DNA from: Kutzneria sp. CA-103260
GTDB taxonomy: Bacteria; Actinomycetota; Actinomycetes; Mycobacteriales; Pseudonocardiaceae
Direction of reading: 5' to 3'
Assembly: GCF_018263855.1 (NCBI RefSeq)
Contig: NZ_CP073318.1
Span: 5,952,001 to 6,016,000 of the forward strand
Length of the DNA stretch: 64,000 nucleotides
The position numbers and the translations under genes were made by a program. Each line of letters starts with the position of its first letter. Position 1 is the stretch's first letter. Positions 1 to 8,488 of the stretch are shown one piece after another. The notes beneath the pieces are model-generated. The model did not search any database. It worked only from the letters and a program-made list of their open reading frames with translations, and was not told the origin of the DNA.

Positions 1-1139
1 GTCTCCGTGGTGAAGCCCTCGTTCGCCTGCTTCAGCGACAGCGAGATCCGGCGACGGTCCAGGTCGATGTCGATGACCTTGACCATGACGTCGTCGTTGA
101 CCTGGACGACCTGCTCCGGGATCTCCACGTGGCGCTCGGCCAGCTCGGAGATGTGGACCAGGCCCTCGATGCCCTCGTCGACCCGCACGAACGCGCCGAA
201 CGGAACCAGCTTGGTGACCTTGCCGGGCACGATCTGGCCGATGGCGTGGGTCCGGGCGAACTGGCGCCACGGGTCTTCCTGGGTGGCCTTCAGCGACAGG
301 GAGACGCGCTCGCGCTCCATGTCGACGTCCAGCACCTCGACGGTGACCTCCTGGCCGACCTCGACGACCTCGGACGGGTGGTCGATGTGCTTCCAGGACA
401 GCTCGGACACGTGCACGAGGCCGTCCACGCCGCCCAGGTCGACGAACGCGCCGAAGTTGACGATCGAGGAGACGACGCCCTTGCGGACCTGCCCCTTCTG
501 GAGCTGGTTGAGGAACTCGCTGCGGACCTCGGACTGGGTCTGCTCGAGCCACGCCCGGCGGGACAGGACCACGTTGTTGCGGTTCTTGTCCAGCTCGATG
601 ATCTTGGCCTCGAGCTCACGGCCGACGTACGGGAGCAGGTCCCGGACCCGGCGCATCTCGACCAGGGAGGCGGGCAGGAAGCCGCGCAGGCCGATGTCCA
701 GGATCAGGCCGCCCTTGACCACCTCGATGACCGTGCCCTTGACCGGCTCGTCCTTCTCCTTGAGGGCCTCGATGGTGCCCCAGGCGCGCTCGTACTGGGC
801 GCGCTTCTTGGAGAGGATCAGTCGCCCTTCCTTGTCCTCCTTCTGGAGGACAAGGGCCTCGACCTCGTCGCCGACCTTGACGACCTCGTTCGGGTCAACG
901 TCGTGCTTGATCGAGAGCTCGCGCGACGGGATGACACCTTCGGTCTTGTAACCGATGTCGAGCAGGACCTCGTCCCGGTCGACCTTGACGATGGTGCCCT
1001 CGACGATGTCGCCGTCGTTGAAGTACTTGATCGTCTTGTCGATAGCGGCGAGGAAGTCCTCCTCCGTGCCGATATCGTTGACGGCGATCTGCTGCTTCGG
1101 GGTCGTCGAAGCCGGGACGATGGTGGTGTCGGTGGACAT
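1..1139 (-). CDS. rpsA: 30S ribosomal protein S1, C-terminus cut by window edge
   Basis: Reads from an ATG at 1137-1139 leftwards off the window, giving about 379 residues of a protein that is usually near 490-500 aa in actinobacteria. After an acidic N-terminus, repeated S1 (OB-fold) domains follow, with the recurring pattern of glycine-rich strand, 'GAFVDLGGVDGLVHVSEL' and 'GAFVRVDEGIEGLVHISEL', each followed by a 'V..VLDVD..R.R.SLSLK' strand. S1 binds mRNA on the 30S subunit and helps translation initiation. It is divergent from the methyltransferase gene at 1332, so 1140-1331 must hold both promoters. A housekeeping gene; only its C-terminus is missing, through truncation by the window. 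Confidence 0.95.
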   Translation of the reverse strand, partial: MSTDTTIVPASTTPKQQIAVNDIGTEEDFLAAIDKTIKYFNDGDIVEGTIVKVDRDEVLLDIGYKTEGVIPSRELSIKHDVDPNEVVKVGDEVEALVLQKEDKEGRLILSKKRAQYERAWGTIEALKEKDEPVKGTVIEVVKGGLILDIGLRGFLPASLVEMRRVRDLLPYVGRELEAKIIELDKNRNNVVLSRRAWLEQTQSEVRSEFLNQLQKGQVRKGVVSSIVNFGAFVDLGGVDGLVHVSELSWKHIDHPSEVVEVGQEVTVEVLDVDMERERVSLSLKATQEDPWRQFARTHAIGQIVPGKVTKLVPFGAFVRVDEGIEGLVHISELAERHVEIPEQVVQVNDDVMVKVIDIDLDRRRISLSLKQANEGFTTE

Positions 1140-1331
1140 TAGGTGGGTTGCTCCGGTACGGATTGGGTTTAGTGGGCCTGAAGTTGTCGAGCTGCGTGCG
1201 CCACCGAAACTCCAGGCCATGGTCAAGAAGCTCTGAGTCCAAAGTTCTGGGCAGCGCAGAACCTACTACGCGGCCCATATCGTACGCGCGCCCGTGACGG
1301 CCGGGCAAACCCGGTCCCCAGAAGGAGCAGT

Positions 1332-2171
1332 GTGAGCACGCTAGATCGGTACGCCGGGGCCGAAGATCTCCTCGGCACGGCCGGCGCGGCCAAGCGCCAG
1401 GTGGGCGGCGCGGAGTCCCGGCAGGCGAGTATCGCCTGGTGGGACGCGGATGCCGACGACTACCAGGCCGAGCACGGCGGCTTCCTCGGCGACGCGGACT
1501 TCGTCTGGTGCCCGGAGGGTGTGCGGGAGGCGGACGCCGGCTATCTCGGCGACGTGACCGGCCGCGCGGTGCTGGAGGTCGGCTGCGGGGCGGCCTCCTG
1601 CGGCCGCTGGTTGGCGGCCCAGGGCGCCAACGCGGTCAGCTTCGACATCTCGGCGGGCATGCTCCGCCACGCGATGGCCGGCAACGAGGCGACCGACCTG
1701 CACCCGGCCCTGGTCCGCGCCAGCGCCGACCAGCTGCCCTTCGCCGACGAGTCGTTCGACGCCGCCTGCTCGGCGTTCGGCGGCGTGCCGTTCGTCGCCG
1801 ACGCGGGCGCGGTCTTCGCCGAAGTCGCCCGGGTGCTGCGCCCGGGCGGCCCCTGGGTGTTCTCGGTGACGCACCCGATGCGCTGGATCTTCCCGGACGA
1901 CCCGGGGCCGATGGGCCTGACCGTCGTGCAGTCCTACTTCGACCGGACCCCGTACCTGGAGGTCGACGGCGACGGCGCCGCCACGTACGTGGAGCACCAC
2001 CGCACGCTCGGCGACTACGTGCGCCAGCTCGCGGCGGCCGGCCTGCTGCTGGAGGACCTGGTCGAGCCGGAGTGGCCGGAGGGGCACGAGCGGGAGTGGG
2101 GCCAGTGGAGCCCACTGCGCGGCCGGCTGTTCCCGGGAACGGCGATCTTCCGCTGCCGACGGCCGGCATGA
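1332..2171 (+). CDS. class I SAM-dependent methyltransferase
   Basis: A 279-aa protein with a GTG start preceded by GAAGGAG at 1321-1327. The Rossmann motif I reads 'VLEVGCGAASCGRWLA' near residues 78-93, and the acidic strand-2 end 'VSFDIS' follows, as expected for SAM binding in the methyltransf_11 type. The later 'EVARVLRPGGPWVFSVTHP' is the usual post-motif III region. Substrate cannot be told from sequence. It overlaps the next gene by 4 nt (ATGA), so the two are probably co-translated. Closely similar methyltransferases occur widely in actinobacteria next to rpsA, so this is likely a conserved chromosomal gene. Confidence 0.85.
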   Translation: MSTLDRYAGAEDLLGTAGAAKRQVGGAESRQASIAWWDADADDYQAEHGGFLGDADFVWCPEGVREADAGYLGDVTGRAVLEVGCGAASCGRWLAAQGANAVSFDISAGMLRHAMAGNEATDLHPALVRASADQLPFADESFDAACSAFGGVPFVADAGAVFAEVARVLRPGGPWVFSVTHPMRWIFPDDPGPMGLTVVQSYFDRTPYLEVDGDGAATYVEHHRTLGDYVRQLAAAGLLLEDLVEPEWPEGHEREWGQWSPLRGRLFPGTAIFRCRRPA

Positions 2172-3094
2172 CGGTCACCGACACCCTGCTGGCCGCGCAG
2201 GAGGAGCGCTTCGCGCGGCTGGACCGGGTGTTGCCCACGGCGCCGCCGCCGGAGCCGGGCGAGCTGATCAGCGCGGCCCTGCCCGACGGCTCCCGGGTGG
2301 CCGGCGTCATAGCGCACACGGTGGTCGAGCCGGGCATGCCGCCGTGGTTGTGGTCGGCCGCCGACACCTATGAGTTGCAGCCACTGATCGGCCACACCGG
2401 CGCGGCCGGCATGCACGCGGTGCTGCGGGCCTTCCGGCAGTGGCTGGACCGGGTCGGCGACCGCGGCTGGGACACGGCGTCGACCGTGATCTGGCCGAGC
2501 CGGGACGTCGACTGCACCCGGGTGTTCCTCGATCACGGCCTCCAGCCGCTGACGGTGACGGCGGTGCGGCCGCCGAACACGGTCCGGCCGCCCTCGCTGA
2601 CCGTGAACATCCGACCGGCCCTGGCGTCGGACGAGGACGCCGTGGTGGAACTGGCCATGGCCGAGGTCCGCTACTCGGCGATGGTGGGCTCGGCGATCGT
2701 GCGGCGGGAGGCCGAGCCGATGCGGCGGGCGTCCATCGCCGGCCGGCTGGGCCTGAACGACGACATCTGGGTGGCCGAGCGGGACGGCATGGTGGTGGGC
2801 CTGGCCGAGACCGGCGTGATCGCCAACTCGCCGGTCACCAAGAGCAGCCGGCAGCTGCCGATCGGCCTGTGGGGCTATGTGAACTGTCTTTCGGTGCTTC
2901 CGGGGGCAAGGGGGGCCGGCATCGGCCAGCAGCTGATGGCGGTCGTGCACAATCACTTCGCCGGCCACCGAACCGTCGGCAACTTCCTGCACTACAACCC
3001 GCCGAACCCGCTGTCGTCGGTGTTCTGGCCCCGGCAGGGCTACCGGCCGCTGTGGACCCAGTGGGAGGTGCGCCCGGCGGGCGCGCTTCGCTGA
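2168..3094 (+). CDS. GNAT-family N-acetyltransferase
   Basis: A 308-aa protein starting at the ATG that overlaps the stop of the methyltransferase (ATGA). The C-terminal half (about residues 140-300) is a GNAT fold: 'IRPALASDEDAVVELA' begins the domain, and the acetyl-CoA pyrophosphate-binding loop reads 'LSVLPGARGAGIGQQLM', a good match to the R/Q-x-x-G-x-G/A motif. 'FWPRQGYRPLWTQWEV' ends the fold. The N-terminal 130 residues look like a second, degenerate GNAT-like or unrelated domain. The acceptor substrate is unknown. It ends about 108 nt before the TetR-controlled operon, which has its own operator. Confidence 0.8.
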   Translation: MTVTDTLLAAQEERFARLDRVLPTAPPPEPGELISAALPDGSRVAGVIAHTVVEPGMPPWLWSAADTYELQPLIGHTGAAGMHAVLRAFRQWLDRVGDRGWDTASTVIWPSRDVDCTRVFLDHGLQPLTVTAVRPPNTVRPPSLTVNIRPALASDEDAVVELAMAEVRYSAMVGSAIVRREAEPMRRASIAGRLGLNDDIWVAERDGMVVGLAETGVIANSPVTKSSRQLPIGLWGYVNCLSVLPGARGAGIGQQLMAVVHNHFAGHRTVGNFLHYNPPNPLSSVFWPRQGYRPLWTQWEVRPAGALR

Positions 3095-3171
3095 GCGAGG
3101 GCCGCCGGCCCGCCCTAGGGTCGAGATCACGTCGTCCGAACTTGCGGCTCGGCACACCCCTGTCGCACTAT

Positions 3172-3193
3172 TTGAACTGACCAGTCAGTTCAA
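3172..3193. promoter_or_regulatory. perfect palindromic operator, probable TetR-family binding site
   Basis: TTGAACTGAC-CA-GTCAGTTCAA is a perfect 10-bp inverted repeat with a 2-nt centre, lying directly upstream of the AAGGAGG ribosome site and GTG start at 3203. The three downstream genes form an overlapping operon ending in a TetR regulator (5787-6377), so the simplest reading is that this regulator binds here and represses its own operon. Palindromes of the form TGAC..GTCA are common TetR-type operators; binding is inferred. Confidence 0.75.
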
Positions 3194-3202
3194 GGAGGCT
3201 CG

Positions 3203-3865
3203 GTGGAGATCCACGTCCAGAGCGTCGGCATCGACGGGGCCCACGGCCCGCTGTTGGAGCCGACCTCGCTGCGTGTGCGGACGGGCGAACTCGCCCTCGT
3301 CGCCGGGGAGCCCGGCACCGGACACACCGCGTTCGCGCTGGCGATGGGCGGCCGGATGAAGCCGAGCGTCGGCGAGGTCCTGCTGGACGGCAAGGCCGAC
3401 GCCGACGGCCTGCGCCGCCTGGTCGCGATCGTGGACGCCCCGGACGTGTCGGCCCCCGAGGAGGCGCTGCCCCTCGGCACGGTGATCGGCGAGGAGCTGG
3501 CGTTCGCCAAGCAACCCGCCAGCCGCAAGGCCGTCGCCGACTGGCTGCTCAAGCACGACTCCCGCGACCACGCCAACACCCGCTTCGAGTCGGTGCCGGC
3601 CGAGGTCCGCACCCGCCTGATGGTGGAGGCCGCGAGCCAGCGCCCGGGCATCGAGGCGCTGGTGCTCGTGCTGCCCGACCGGCACGGCGCCGGCCCGCAG
3701 ACGTGGTGGACCACCGCGTCCAAGGCGGCCGAGCACGGCCTGGCCGTGGTCGTGCTGTGCAGCGAGACCTCCGCCCGGCTGCTCGACCTGCCGGCCGGTC
3801 GCCTCGGCGACCGCGAACTGCCCGACACGTTGGCTTTCATGCAGGTTCAGGAGGACGACCAGTGA
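3203..3865 (+). CDS. degenerate ABC-type ATPase-like protein
   Basis: A 220-aa protein, GTG start with AAGGAGG just upstream. The overall plan is that of an ABC transporter ATP-binding subunit ('LRVRTGELALVAGEPGTGHT', then 'VGEVLLDGK'). The Walker A loop reads GEPGTGHT, with histidine where the invariant lysine should be. A convincing LSGGQ signature and Walker B DE pair are also missing: the expected region reads 'SVPAEVRTRLMVEAA' then 'ALVLVLPDRHG'. It probably no longer hydrolyses ATP in the usual way. Its stop overlaps the start of the YhgE-type membrane protein (GTGA), which suggests a partner role. In related operons such ATPase-like proteins sit beside YhgE/Pip proteins; the function is unknown. 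Confidence 0.65.
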   Translation: MEIHVQSVGIDGAHGPLLEPTSLRVRTGELALVAGEPGTGHTAFALAMGGRMKPSVGEVLLDGKADADGLRRLVAIVDAPDVSAPEEALPLGTVIGEELAFAKQPASRKAVADWLLKHDSRDHANTRFESVPAEVRTRLMVEAASQRPGIEALVLVLPDRHGAGPQTWWTTASKAAEHGLAVVVLCSETSARLLDLPAGRLGDRELPDTLAFMQVQEDDQ

Positions 3866-5790
3866 GCCCCATCCGGTTGGCGGCCAACGAGTTGCGCCGC
3901 ATCACCGCGGGCAAGCTGCCCAAACTCGCCGTCGCGGCGCTGGTCCTGGTGCCGCTGCTGTACGGCGCGATGTACCTGTACGCGAACTGGGACCCGTACA
4001 ACAACCTCAAGTCGCTGCCGGTCGCGCTCGTCGTGGACGACCAGGGCGCCACCGTGAACGGCAAGCAGATCAACGCCGGCAACGAGGTGGCCGACGAGCT
4101 GCTGCAGGGCGGGCAGTTCGACTGGCACCGGGTCAGCGACGCCGAGGCCGAGGCCGGCGTGCGGGACAACAAGTACACCTTCGCGCTGACGCTGCCGAAG
4201 GACTTCTCCCAGGCGCTCACCTCGCCGGCGCAGAACCAGCCGCGGCAGGGCGTCATCCAGCTGACCACCAACGACTCCAACAACTACCTGGCCCGCACGA
4301 TCGCGGACAAGGTGGTGGACGCGGTGCGCGCGGCGGTGGCCAAGAAGGTCGGCACCACCGCGGCCGACCAGCTGCTCACCGGGTACGCCACGATCCGCAG
4401 CAGCACGCTGCAGGCCGCGGAGGGGGCGTCCAAGCTGGCCGACGGCGCGGCCCAGGCCAACACCGGCGCGCAGCAGCTGGCCAGCGGCAGCTCCGACCTC
4501 GCGGCCGGCCAGCACAAGCTGCTGGACGGCGCGAACCAGCTGGTCACCGGCCTGGACCTGCTCAAGAGCAACACCGCCAACCTGCCGAACCAGACCCAGC
4601 AGCTGGCCAACGGGGCCAGGCAGGTCGCCGACGGCAACGCCCAGGTGGCGGCCGGCGGCTCGGCCCTGGCCACCGCCTCGCAGACGTTCAACAACAACCT
4701 GGACGGGGTCCGTTCCGACATCCAGGCCCGACTGCAGGCCGACGGGCTGACGCCGGACCAGGTCAACCAGGTGCTGTCGGCGCTGGACAACGCCCGCAAG
4801 CCGCTCAACGACGCCAACGGCCAGATCCAGACCGTGAACGGCAAGCTCCAACAGCTGGCCACCGGGTCGCGCCAGGTGGCCGACGGCGCGTCGCAGCTCG
4901 CGGCGGCGTCCCCGCAGCTGGCCAGTGGCATCGCCCAGGCCGACTCAGGCGCGACGCAGCTGCGGGACGGCCTGAAGACCGCCACCGACGGGGCCGACAA
5001 GCTCTCCGCCGGAGCCGCCCAGCTCAGCAGCGGCACCAAGCAGCTGGCCGACGGCAGCGCGCAGCTGCGGGACGGCCTGAACGCGGGCGTCGGCAAAATC
5101 CCGGACCCGAACGACCCGACCAAGACCGCCGACACCATCGGCGACCCGGTCACCGTGCAGGCCGTCGGCCAGGCCACCGCCGACACCTACGGCGCCGGCC
5201 TCGCCCCGTTCTTCCTCGGCCTGGCCACCTGGATCGGCGCGTTCGTGCTGTTCCTGCTGCTGCGCCCGCTGTCCCGGCGGGCCCTGGCGGCCCGGCAGCG
5301 GCCCGGCATCGTGGCGCTGGGCGGCTGGCTGCCGGCCGCGCTGCTCAGCTTCCTCCAGGTGGTGCTGCTGTTCGCCGTGGTGACCACGCTGGTCGGCGTG
5401 CACCCGTCGAACCCGTTGGGCACCTTGGGTTTCCTGATCCTCACCGGCTTCGCCTTCACCGCCATGCTGCACGGCCTGAACGCGCTGCTCGGCGCGGTCG
5501 GCAAGTTCCTCGGGCTGGTGCTGCTGGTGTTGCAGCTGACCACCGCCGGCGGCACGTTCCCGTGGCAGACCATTCCCACGCCGCTGCAGCCGCTGCACAT
5601 CGCGCTGCCGCTGGGCTATGTGGTGGACGGGCTGCGGCATCTGCTCTACGGCGGCTCGCTGGACAGCCTCGGCATCGACCTGTCGGTGATCGGCGGCTAT
5701 CTCGTGGTGGGGCTGGCGTTGTCGGCACTGGCCGCGTACAAGCAGAGGGTGTGGACGCCCTCCCGCCTCAAGCCGGAACTCGTGCTGTGA
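3862..5790 (+). CDS. YhgE/Pip-family membrane protein
   Basis: A 642-aa protein starting at the GTG overlapping the preceding stop (the start of the open frame farther upstream is rejected). It has an N-terminal transmembrane segment ('LAVAALVLVPLLYGAMYLYA'), then a long extracytoplasmic region of heptad-like alanine/glutamine repeats with many copies of 'GA.QLA.GS..LA.G', which should form a coiled coil, and about five C-terminal membrane segments beginning at 'FFLGLATWIGAFVLFLLL'. This is the layout of YhgE/Pip proteins, related to phage infection protein and to ABC-2 type exporters. Some relatives take part in type VII secretion or export; the role here is unknown. It is followed, with overlap, by the TetR gene. 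Confidence 0.85.
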   Translation: MSPIRLAANELRRITAGKLPKLAVAALVLVPLLYGAMYLYANWDPYNNLKSLPVALVVDDQGATVNGKQINAGNEVADELLQGGQFDWHRVSDAEAEAGVRDNKYTFALTLPKDFSQALTSPAQNQPRQGVIQLTTNDSNNYLARTIADKVVDAVRAAVAKKVGTTAADQLLTGYATIRSSTLQAAEGASKLADGAAQANTGAQQLASGSSDLAAGQHKLLDGANQLVTGLDLLKSNTANLPNQTQQLANGARQVADGNAQVAAGGSALATASQTFNNNLDGVRSDIQARLQADGLTPDQVNQVLSALDNARKPLNDANGQIQTVNGKLQQLATGSRQVADGASQLAAASPQLASGIAQADSGATQLRDGLKTATDGADKLSAGAAQLSSGTKQLADGSAQLRDGLNAGVGKIPDPNDPTKTADTIGDPVTVQAVGQATADTYGAGLAPFFLGLATWIGAFVLFLLLRPLSRRALAARQRPGIVALGGWLPAALLSFLQVVLLFAVVTTLVGVHPSNPLGTLGFLILTGFAFTAMLHGLNALLGAVGKFLGLVLLVLQLTTAGGTFPWQTIPTPLQPLHIALPLGYVVDGLRHLLYGGSLDSLGIDLSVIGGYLVVGLALSALAAYKQRVWTPSRLKPELVL

Positions 5791-6377
5791 ACCCCCGGCC
5801 CGCCCGTACCTCGGCGACGAAGCAGAAGCTGTTCGACGCCGCGCTCCGCCTCGTCGGCGAGCGCGGGGCCGCCGGCGTGACCGTCGACGAGATCGCCGCC
5901 GAGGCGGGCGTGGCCAAGGGGACCGTGTACTACAACTTCGGCAGCAAGGACGGTCTGGTCGACGCCCTGCTCCGGCACGGCGTCGAGTTGCTGGCCGCGC
6001 GGCTGCGGGCCGCCGAGGAGGTCGACGACACCGGCGACGCCCTGGAGGCCCTCGTCGACGGGGCGCTGGGCTTCTTCGCAGAGTACCCCGCCTTCGCGCA
6101 GCTGCTGGTCAGCGAGATGTGGCGTACCCCCGGGCAGTGGCACGGGACCCTGAGCCTGCTGCGGGATGACATCGTGGCCATCGTGCGCCAGGTCGTCCAA
6201 CGCCGGGCCGACGTCGGCGCTTTACCGCCAGAGGTTCCGGTTGGCACCGCCTCGGCGGCCCTGTTCGGCACGCTGCTCGTGGTCGCCCTCGACTGGCAGG
6301 TGTTCCAGCGCCAGCGCAGCCAGCGCGAAGTCCGCGACTCCGTGCTCATGCTGGTGCGAGGTGTGTCGCAACGCTGA
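5787..6377 (+). CDS. TetR-family transcriptional regulator
   Basis: A 196-aa protein with a GTG start overlapping the YhgE stop (GTGA). The N-terminal helix-turn-helix reads 'GVTVDEIAAEAGVAKGTVYY' followed by 'NFGSKDGL', the classical TetR signature. The C-terminal ligand domain is unspecific. It is the last gene of the operon governed by the palindrome at 3172-3193 and is the natural candidate to bind it. The gene has one TTA codon near 6221 (in 'VGALPP'). It converges on the DJ-1 gene, with a strong stem-loop between them. Confidence 0.9.
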   Translation: MNPRPARTSATKQKLFDAALRLVGERGAAGVTVDEIAAEAGVAKGTVYYNFGSKDGLVDALLRHGVELLAARLRAAEEVDDTGDALEALVDGALGFFAEYPAFAQLLVSEMWRTPGQWHGTLSLLRDDIVAIVRQVVQRRADVGALPPEVPVGTASAALFGTLLVVALDWQVFQRQRSQREVRDSVLMLVRGVSQR

Positions 6378-6383
6378 ACCCCT

Positions 6384-6446
6384 CGCGAGTCCCGCTCTCG
6401 GGCAAGCATGAACCGGTTTTATGGTTGCACGAGAGCGGGACTCGCG
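6384..6446. terminator. long inverted repeat, bidirectional terminator-like, copy 1
   Basis: The arms CGCGAGTCCCGCTCTCG (6384-6400) and CGAGAGCGGGACTCGCG (6430-6446) are perfect 17-bp inverted repeats around a 29-nt loop that itself carries AACCGGTT. It sits between convergent genes (TetR ending at 6377 and DJ-1 ending at 6419), so the right half lies inside the DJ-1 3' end. The same arm sequence recurs at 11682-11761. Confidence 0.75.
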
Positions 6447-7030
6447 GTGTTGCGCAGGGCCCGTTCGATGTATTCCTCCTTCTCCCCCACCGGAACCACG
6501 TAGCTCAGGGCGTCGATGGCGGCCTGTTCGCCGGCCAGGCGGGTGATGAGCCAGGTGGCCAGGTAGTGCGAGGCGAGGCAGCCGCCGGCGGTGGCGACGT
6601 TGCCGTTGGCGCAGAAGGGTTTGGCCACGACGTCGACGCCGGCGGCGAGGACCCAGGGCTTGGTGCGGTCGTCGGTGCAGGCGGGGACGCCGTCGAGCAG
6701 GCCGAGCTTGGCCAGCACGAGGGTGCCGGAGCACTGGGCGGCGATCAGCTGGCGGGACGGGTCGAGGCCGCGGAGGACGGCCATGATCCCGGGGTCCTCG
6801 ATGACCTCACGGGTCTTCGAGCCACTGCCGACGATGACGGCGTCGGCGGCGCAGGCGTCCTGGAGGGTCGCCATGGCCTCGATGACAACGCCGTTCATGG
6901 AGCGGACCGTGGGCGTGGGACTGGCGATGGACACCCGCCAGTCGTGCCGGTCGGCCCGGTTGAGGATGCCGAGCGCGATCAGGGAGTCGAGTTCGTTGTA
7001 ACCGTCGAAGGTGAGGATCGCGATGTGCAT
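6419..7030 (-). CDS. DJ-1/PfpI-family protein
   Basis: A 203-aa protein of the glutamine-amidotransferase-like DJ-1/PfpI superfamily. The start 'MHIAILTFDGYNELDSL' is typical of the family, and the nucleophile elbow reads 'LIAAQCSGTLVLAKLG', with Cys in the expected strained-turn position. Family members include ThiJ-like hydrolases, isonitrile hydratases and glyoxalases; which activity applies is not visible. Its promoter faces that of the MocR-type regulator, with only 62 nt between the starts, so the MocR protein may control it. Confidence 0.85.
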   Translation of the reverse strand: MHIAILTFDGYNELDSLIALGILNRADRHDWRVSIASPTPTVRSMNGVVIEAMATLQDACAADAVIVGSGSKTREVIEDPGIMAVLRGLDPSRQLIAAQCSGTLVLAKLGLLDGVPACTDDRTKPWVLAAGVDVVAKPFCANGNVATAGGCLASHYLATWLITRLAGEQAAIDALSYVVPVGEKEEYIERALRNTASPALVQP

Positions 7031-7069
7031 GCCGGCAGCGTAGGGACGGCGATCCAGGACAGTCGAGGA

Positions 7070-7086
7070 ATTGTCATGGATACAAT
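7070..7086 (+). promoter_or_regulatory. -10 box of a leaderless MocR promoter inside an inverted repeat
   Basis: TACAAT at 7081-7086 lies six bases before the GTG start at 7093. A transcript starting about 7 nt after the -10 box would begin at the start codon itself, a leaderless mRNA, and no Shine-Dalgarno sequence is visible. The box forms the right half of ATTGT-N7-ACAAT (7070-7086), a plausible autoregulatory operator for the MocR protein. Confidence 0.5.
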
Positions 7087-7092
7087 CGGCCG

Positions 7093-8430
7093 GTGCGGAC
7101 CCCTCGGTACAAGCGGGTGGTGGACCAGCTGGCGGCGCAGCTGCGGGCGGGGCGGTGGCCGGTGGGGACGCGGCTGCCGACGCATCGCGAGCTGGCGGCC
7201 CGGGAGGGCATCGCGCTGGTGACGGCGTCGCGGGTCTACGCGGAGCTGGCGGCGATGGGCCTGGTGACCGGGGAGCAGGGCCGCGGCACCTTCGTCCGCG
7301 ACACGGCTTTGCTTGCCGGGCAAGGAATCGATGAGCAGGCGGTGGCGGCCGACGCGGTCGACCTGAGATTCAACTACCCGGCCATCCCGGGCCAGGCGGA
7401 CCTGCTGCGCAACACCCTGCGCGAGCTGGCCACGGCCGGCGACCTGGAGTCGTTGCTGCACTACCAGCCCCACGCCGGCCGCCTGGAGGATCGAACGGCG
7501 GTAGCCCGGCACCTGCGGCGACGGGGCCTGACGGTGGACGCGGAGCAGGTGCTGATCGTCAGCGGGGCGCAGCACGGCCTCGCGGCGGCGGTCATGTCGT
7601 TCCTGCGGCACGGGGACGTGGTGGCGGTGGACGCCCTGACCTACACGGGTTTCAAGATCCTCGCGCACACGTTGGGACTGGAACTGGCGGCAGTGCCGGT
7701 CACCGCGCACGGCCCCGATCTCGATGCCCTGGAGGAACTGTGCCGGCGGCGGCCGGTGCGTGCCGTCTACGCCATGCCGACGCTGCACAACCCACTGGGC
7801 TGGGTTCTGGGTCTGGCCAAGAGGAAACGCTTGGTGGCCATCGCCCGCCGGCACGGGCTGGTGATCATCGAGGACGCGGCCTACGCCTATCTGGCCGAGG
7901 ACAGCCCGCCGCCGTTGGCCGCGCGGGCGCCCGAGATCACGATCTACGTGAGCAGCCTGTCCAAGAGCGTCGCCACCGGCCTACGGGTCGGCTTCGTGGT
8001 GGCGCCGACCGATCGGGTCGCCGACGTGGAGCGGGTGATCCGGACGACCACCTGGAACACGCCGGCCCTCAACGTCGCGCTCGTACGGCGCTGGCTCGAC
8101 GACGGCACCGTCGACCGGCTGGAGGCCCACAAGCGCACCGACGCCCACATGCGGCAGGCCATCGCCCGCGACGTCTTCGCCGGGCTGCCGGTGCGCGGCC
8201 ACCCGTCGTCGTACTTCCTGTGGCTGCCGCTGGCCGAGCCGGCCCGGGCCGACCGCATCGCGGCTTCCCTTGAGCGGCAACACATTTCCGTGTCCACGGC
8301 CGAGCAGTTCGCGGCGACCGACCCGGCGCCCCAGGCCCTTCGGCTGGCCCTGGGGTCGATCCCGGTCGCCGACCTCCGGCCCACGCTGACCACGGTCCGG
8401 TTAGCGGTGGAGGACGACATCCACCGCTAA
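7093..8430 (+). CDS. MocR-type (GntR-HTH plus aminotransferase fold) regulator
   Basis: A 445-aa protein. Residues 1-75 form a GntR winged helix ('GTRLPTHRELAAREGIALVT', 'ASRVYAELAAMGLV'). From residue 90 on it is a fold-type I PLP aminotransferase, with 'YAMPTLHNPLGWVLG', the aspartate in 'VIIEDAAYAYLAED', and the PLP lysine in 'SSLSKSVATGLRVGF'. This is the MocR/PdxR architecture, in which the aminotransferase-like domain senses PLP or amino-acid ligands. The target is unknown; the divergent DJ-1 gene is the first candidate. The gene's last codons form one arm of a 13-bp perfect stem-loop. Confidence 0.9.
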   Translation: MRTPRYKRVVDQLAAQLRAGRWPVGTRLPTHRELAAREGIALVTASRVYAELAAMGLVTGEQGRGTFVRDTALLAGQGIDEQAVAADAVDLRFNYPAIPGQADLLRNTLRELATAGDLESLLHYQPHAGRLEDRTAVARHLRRRGLTVDAEQVLIVSGAQHGLAAAVMSFLRHGDVVAVDALTYTGFKILAHTLGLELAAVPVTAHGPDLDALEELCRRRPVRAVYAMPTLHNPLGWVLGLAKRKRLVAIARRHGLVIIEDAAYAYLAEDSPPPLAARAPEITIYVSSLSKSVATGLRVGFVVAPTDRVADVERVIRTTTWNTPALNVALVRRWLDDGTVDRLEAHKRTDAHMRQAIARDVFAGLPVRGHPSSYFLWLPLAEPARADRIAASLERQHISVSTAEQFAATDPAPQALRLALGSIPVADLRPTLTTVRLAVEDDIHR

Positions 8431-8481
8431 CCAACGCGAGGCACCGGTCACGAGCGGCCTCGCCCCGCGCGGAACGCGCGG
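8399..8481. terminator. cluster of three stem-loops between convergent mocR-type gene and polA
   Basis: Three consecutive perfect hairpins: GGTTAGCGGTGGA / TCCACCGCTAACC (8399-8411 with 8420-8432, 8-nt loop, overlapping the stop codon), GCGAGGC / GCCTCGC (8436-8442 with 8457-8463) and CCGCGC / GCGCGG (8465-8470 with 8476-8481), the last followed by CAAAAACTC. Both flanking genes end here, so a bidirectional terminator is likely. Confidence 0.65.
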
Positions 8482-8488
8482 CAAAAAC

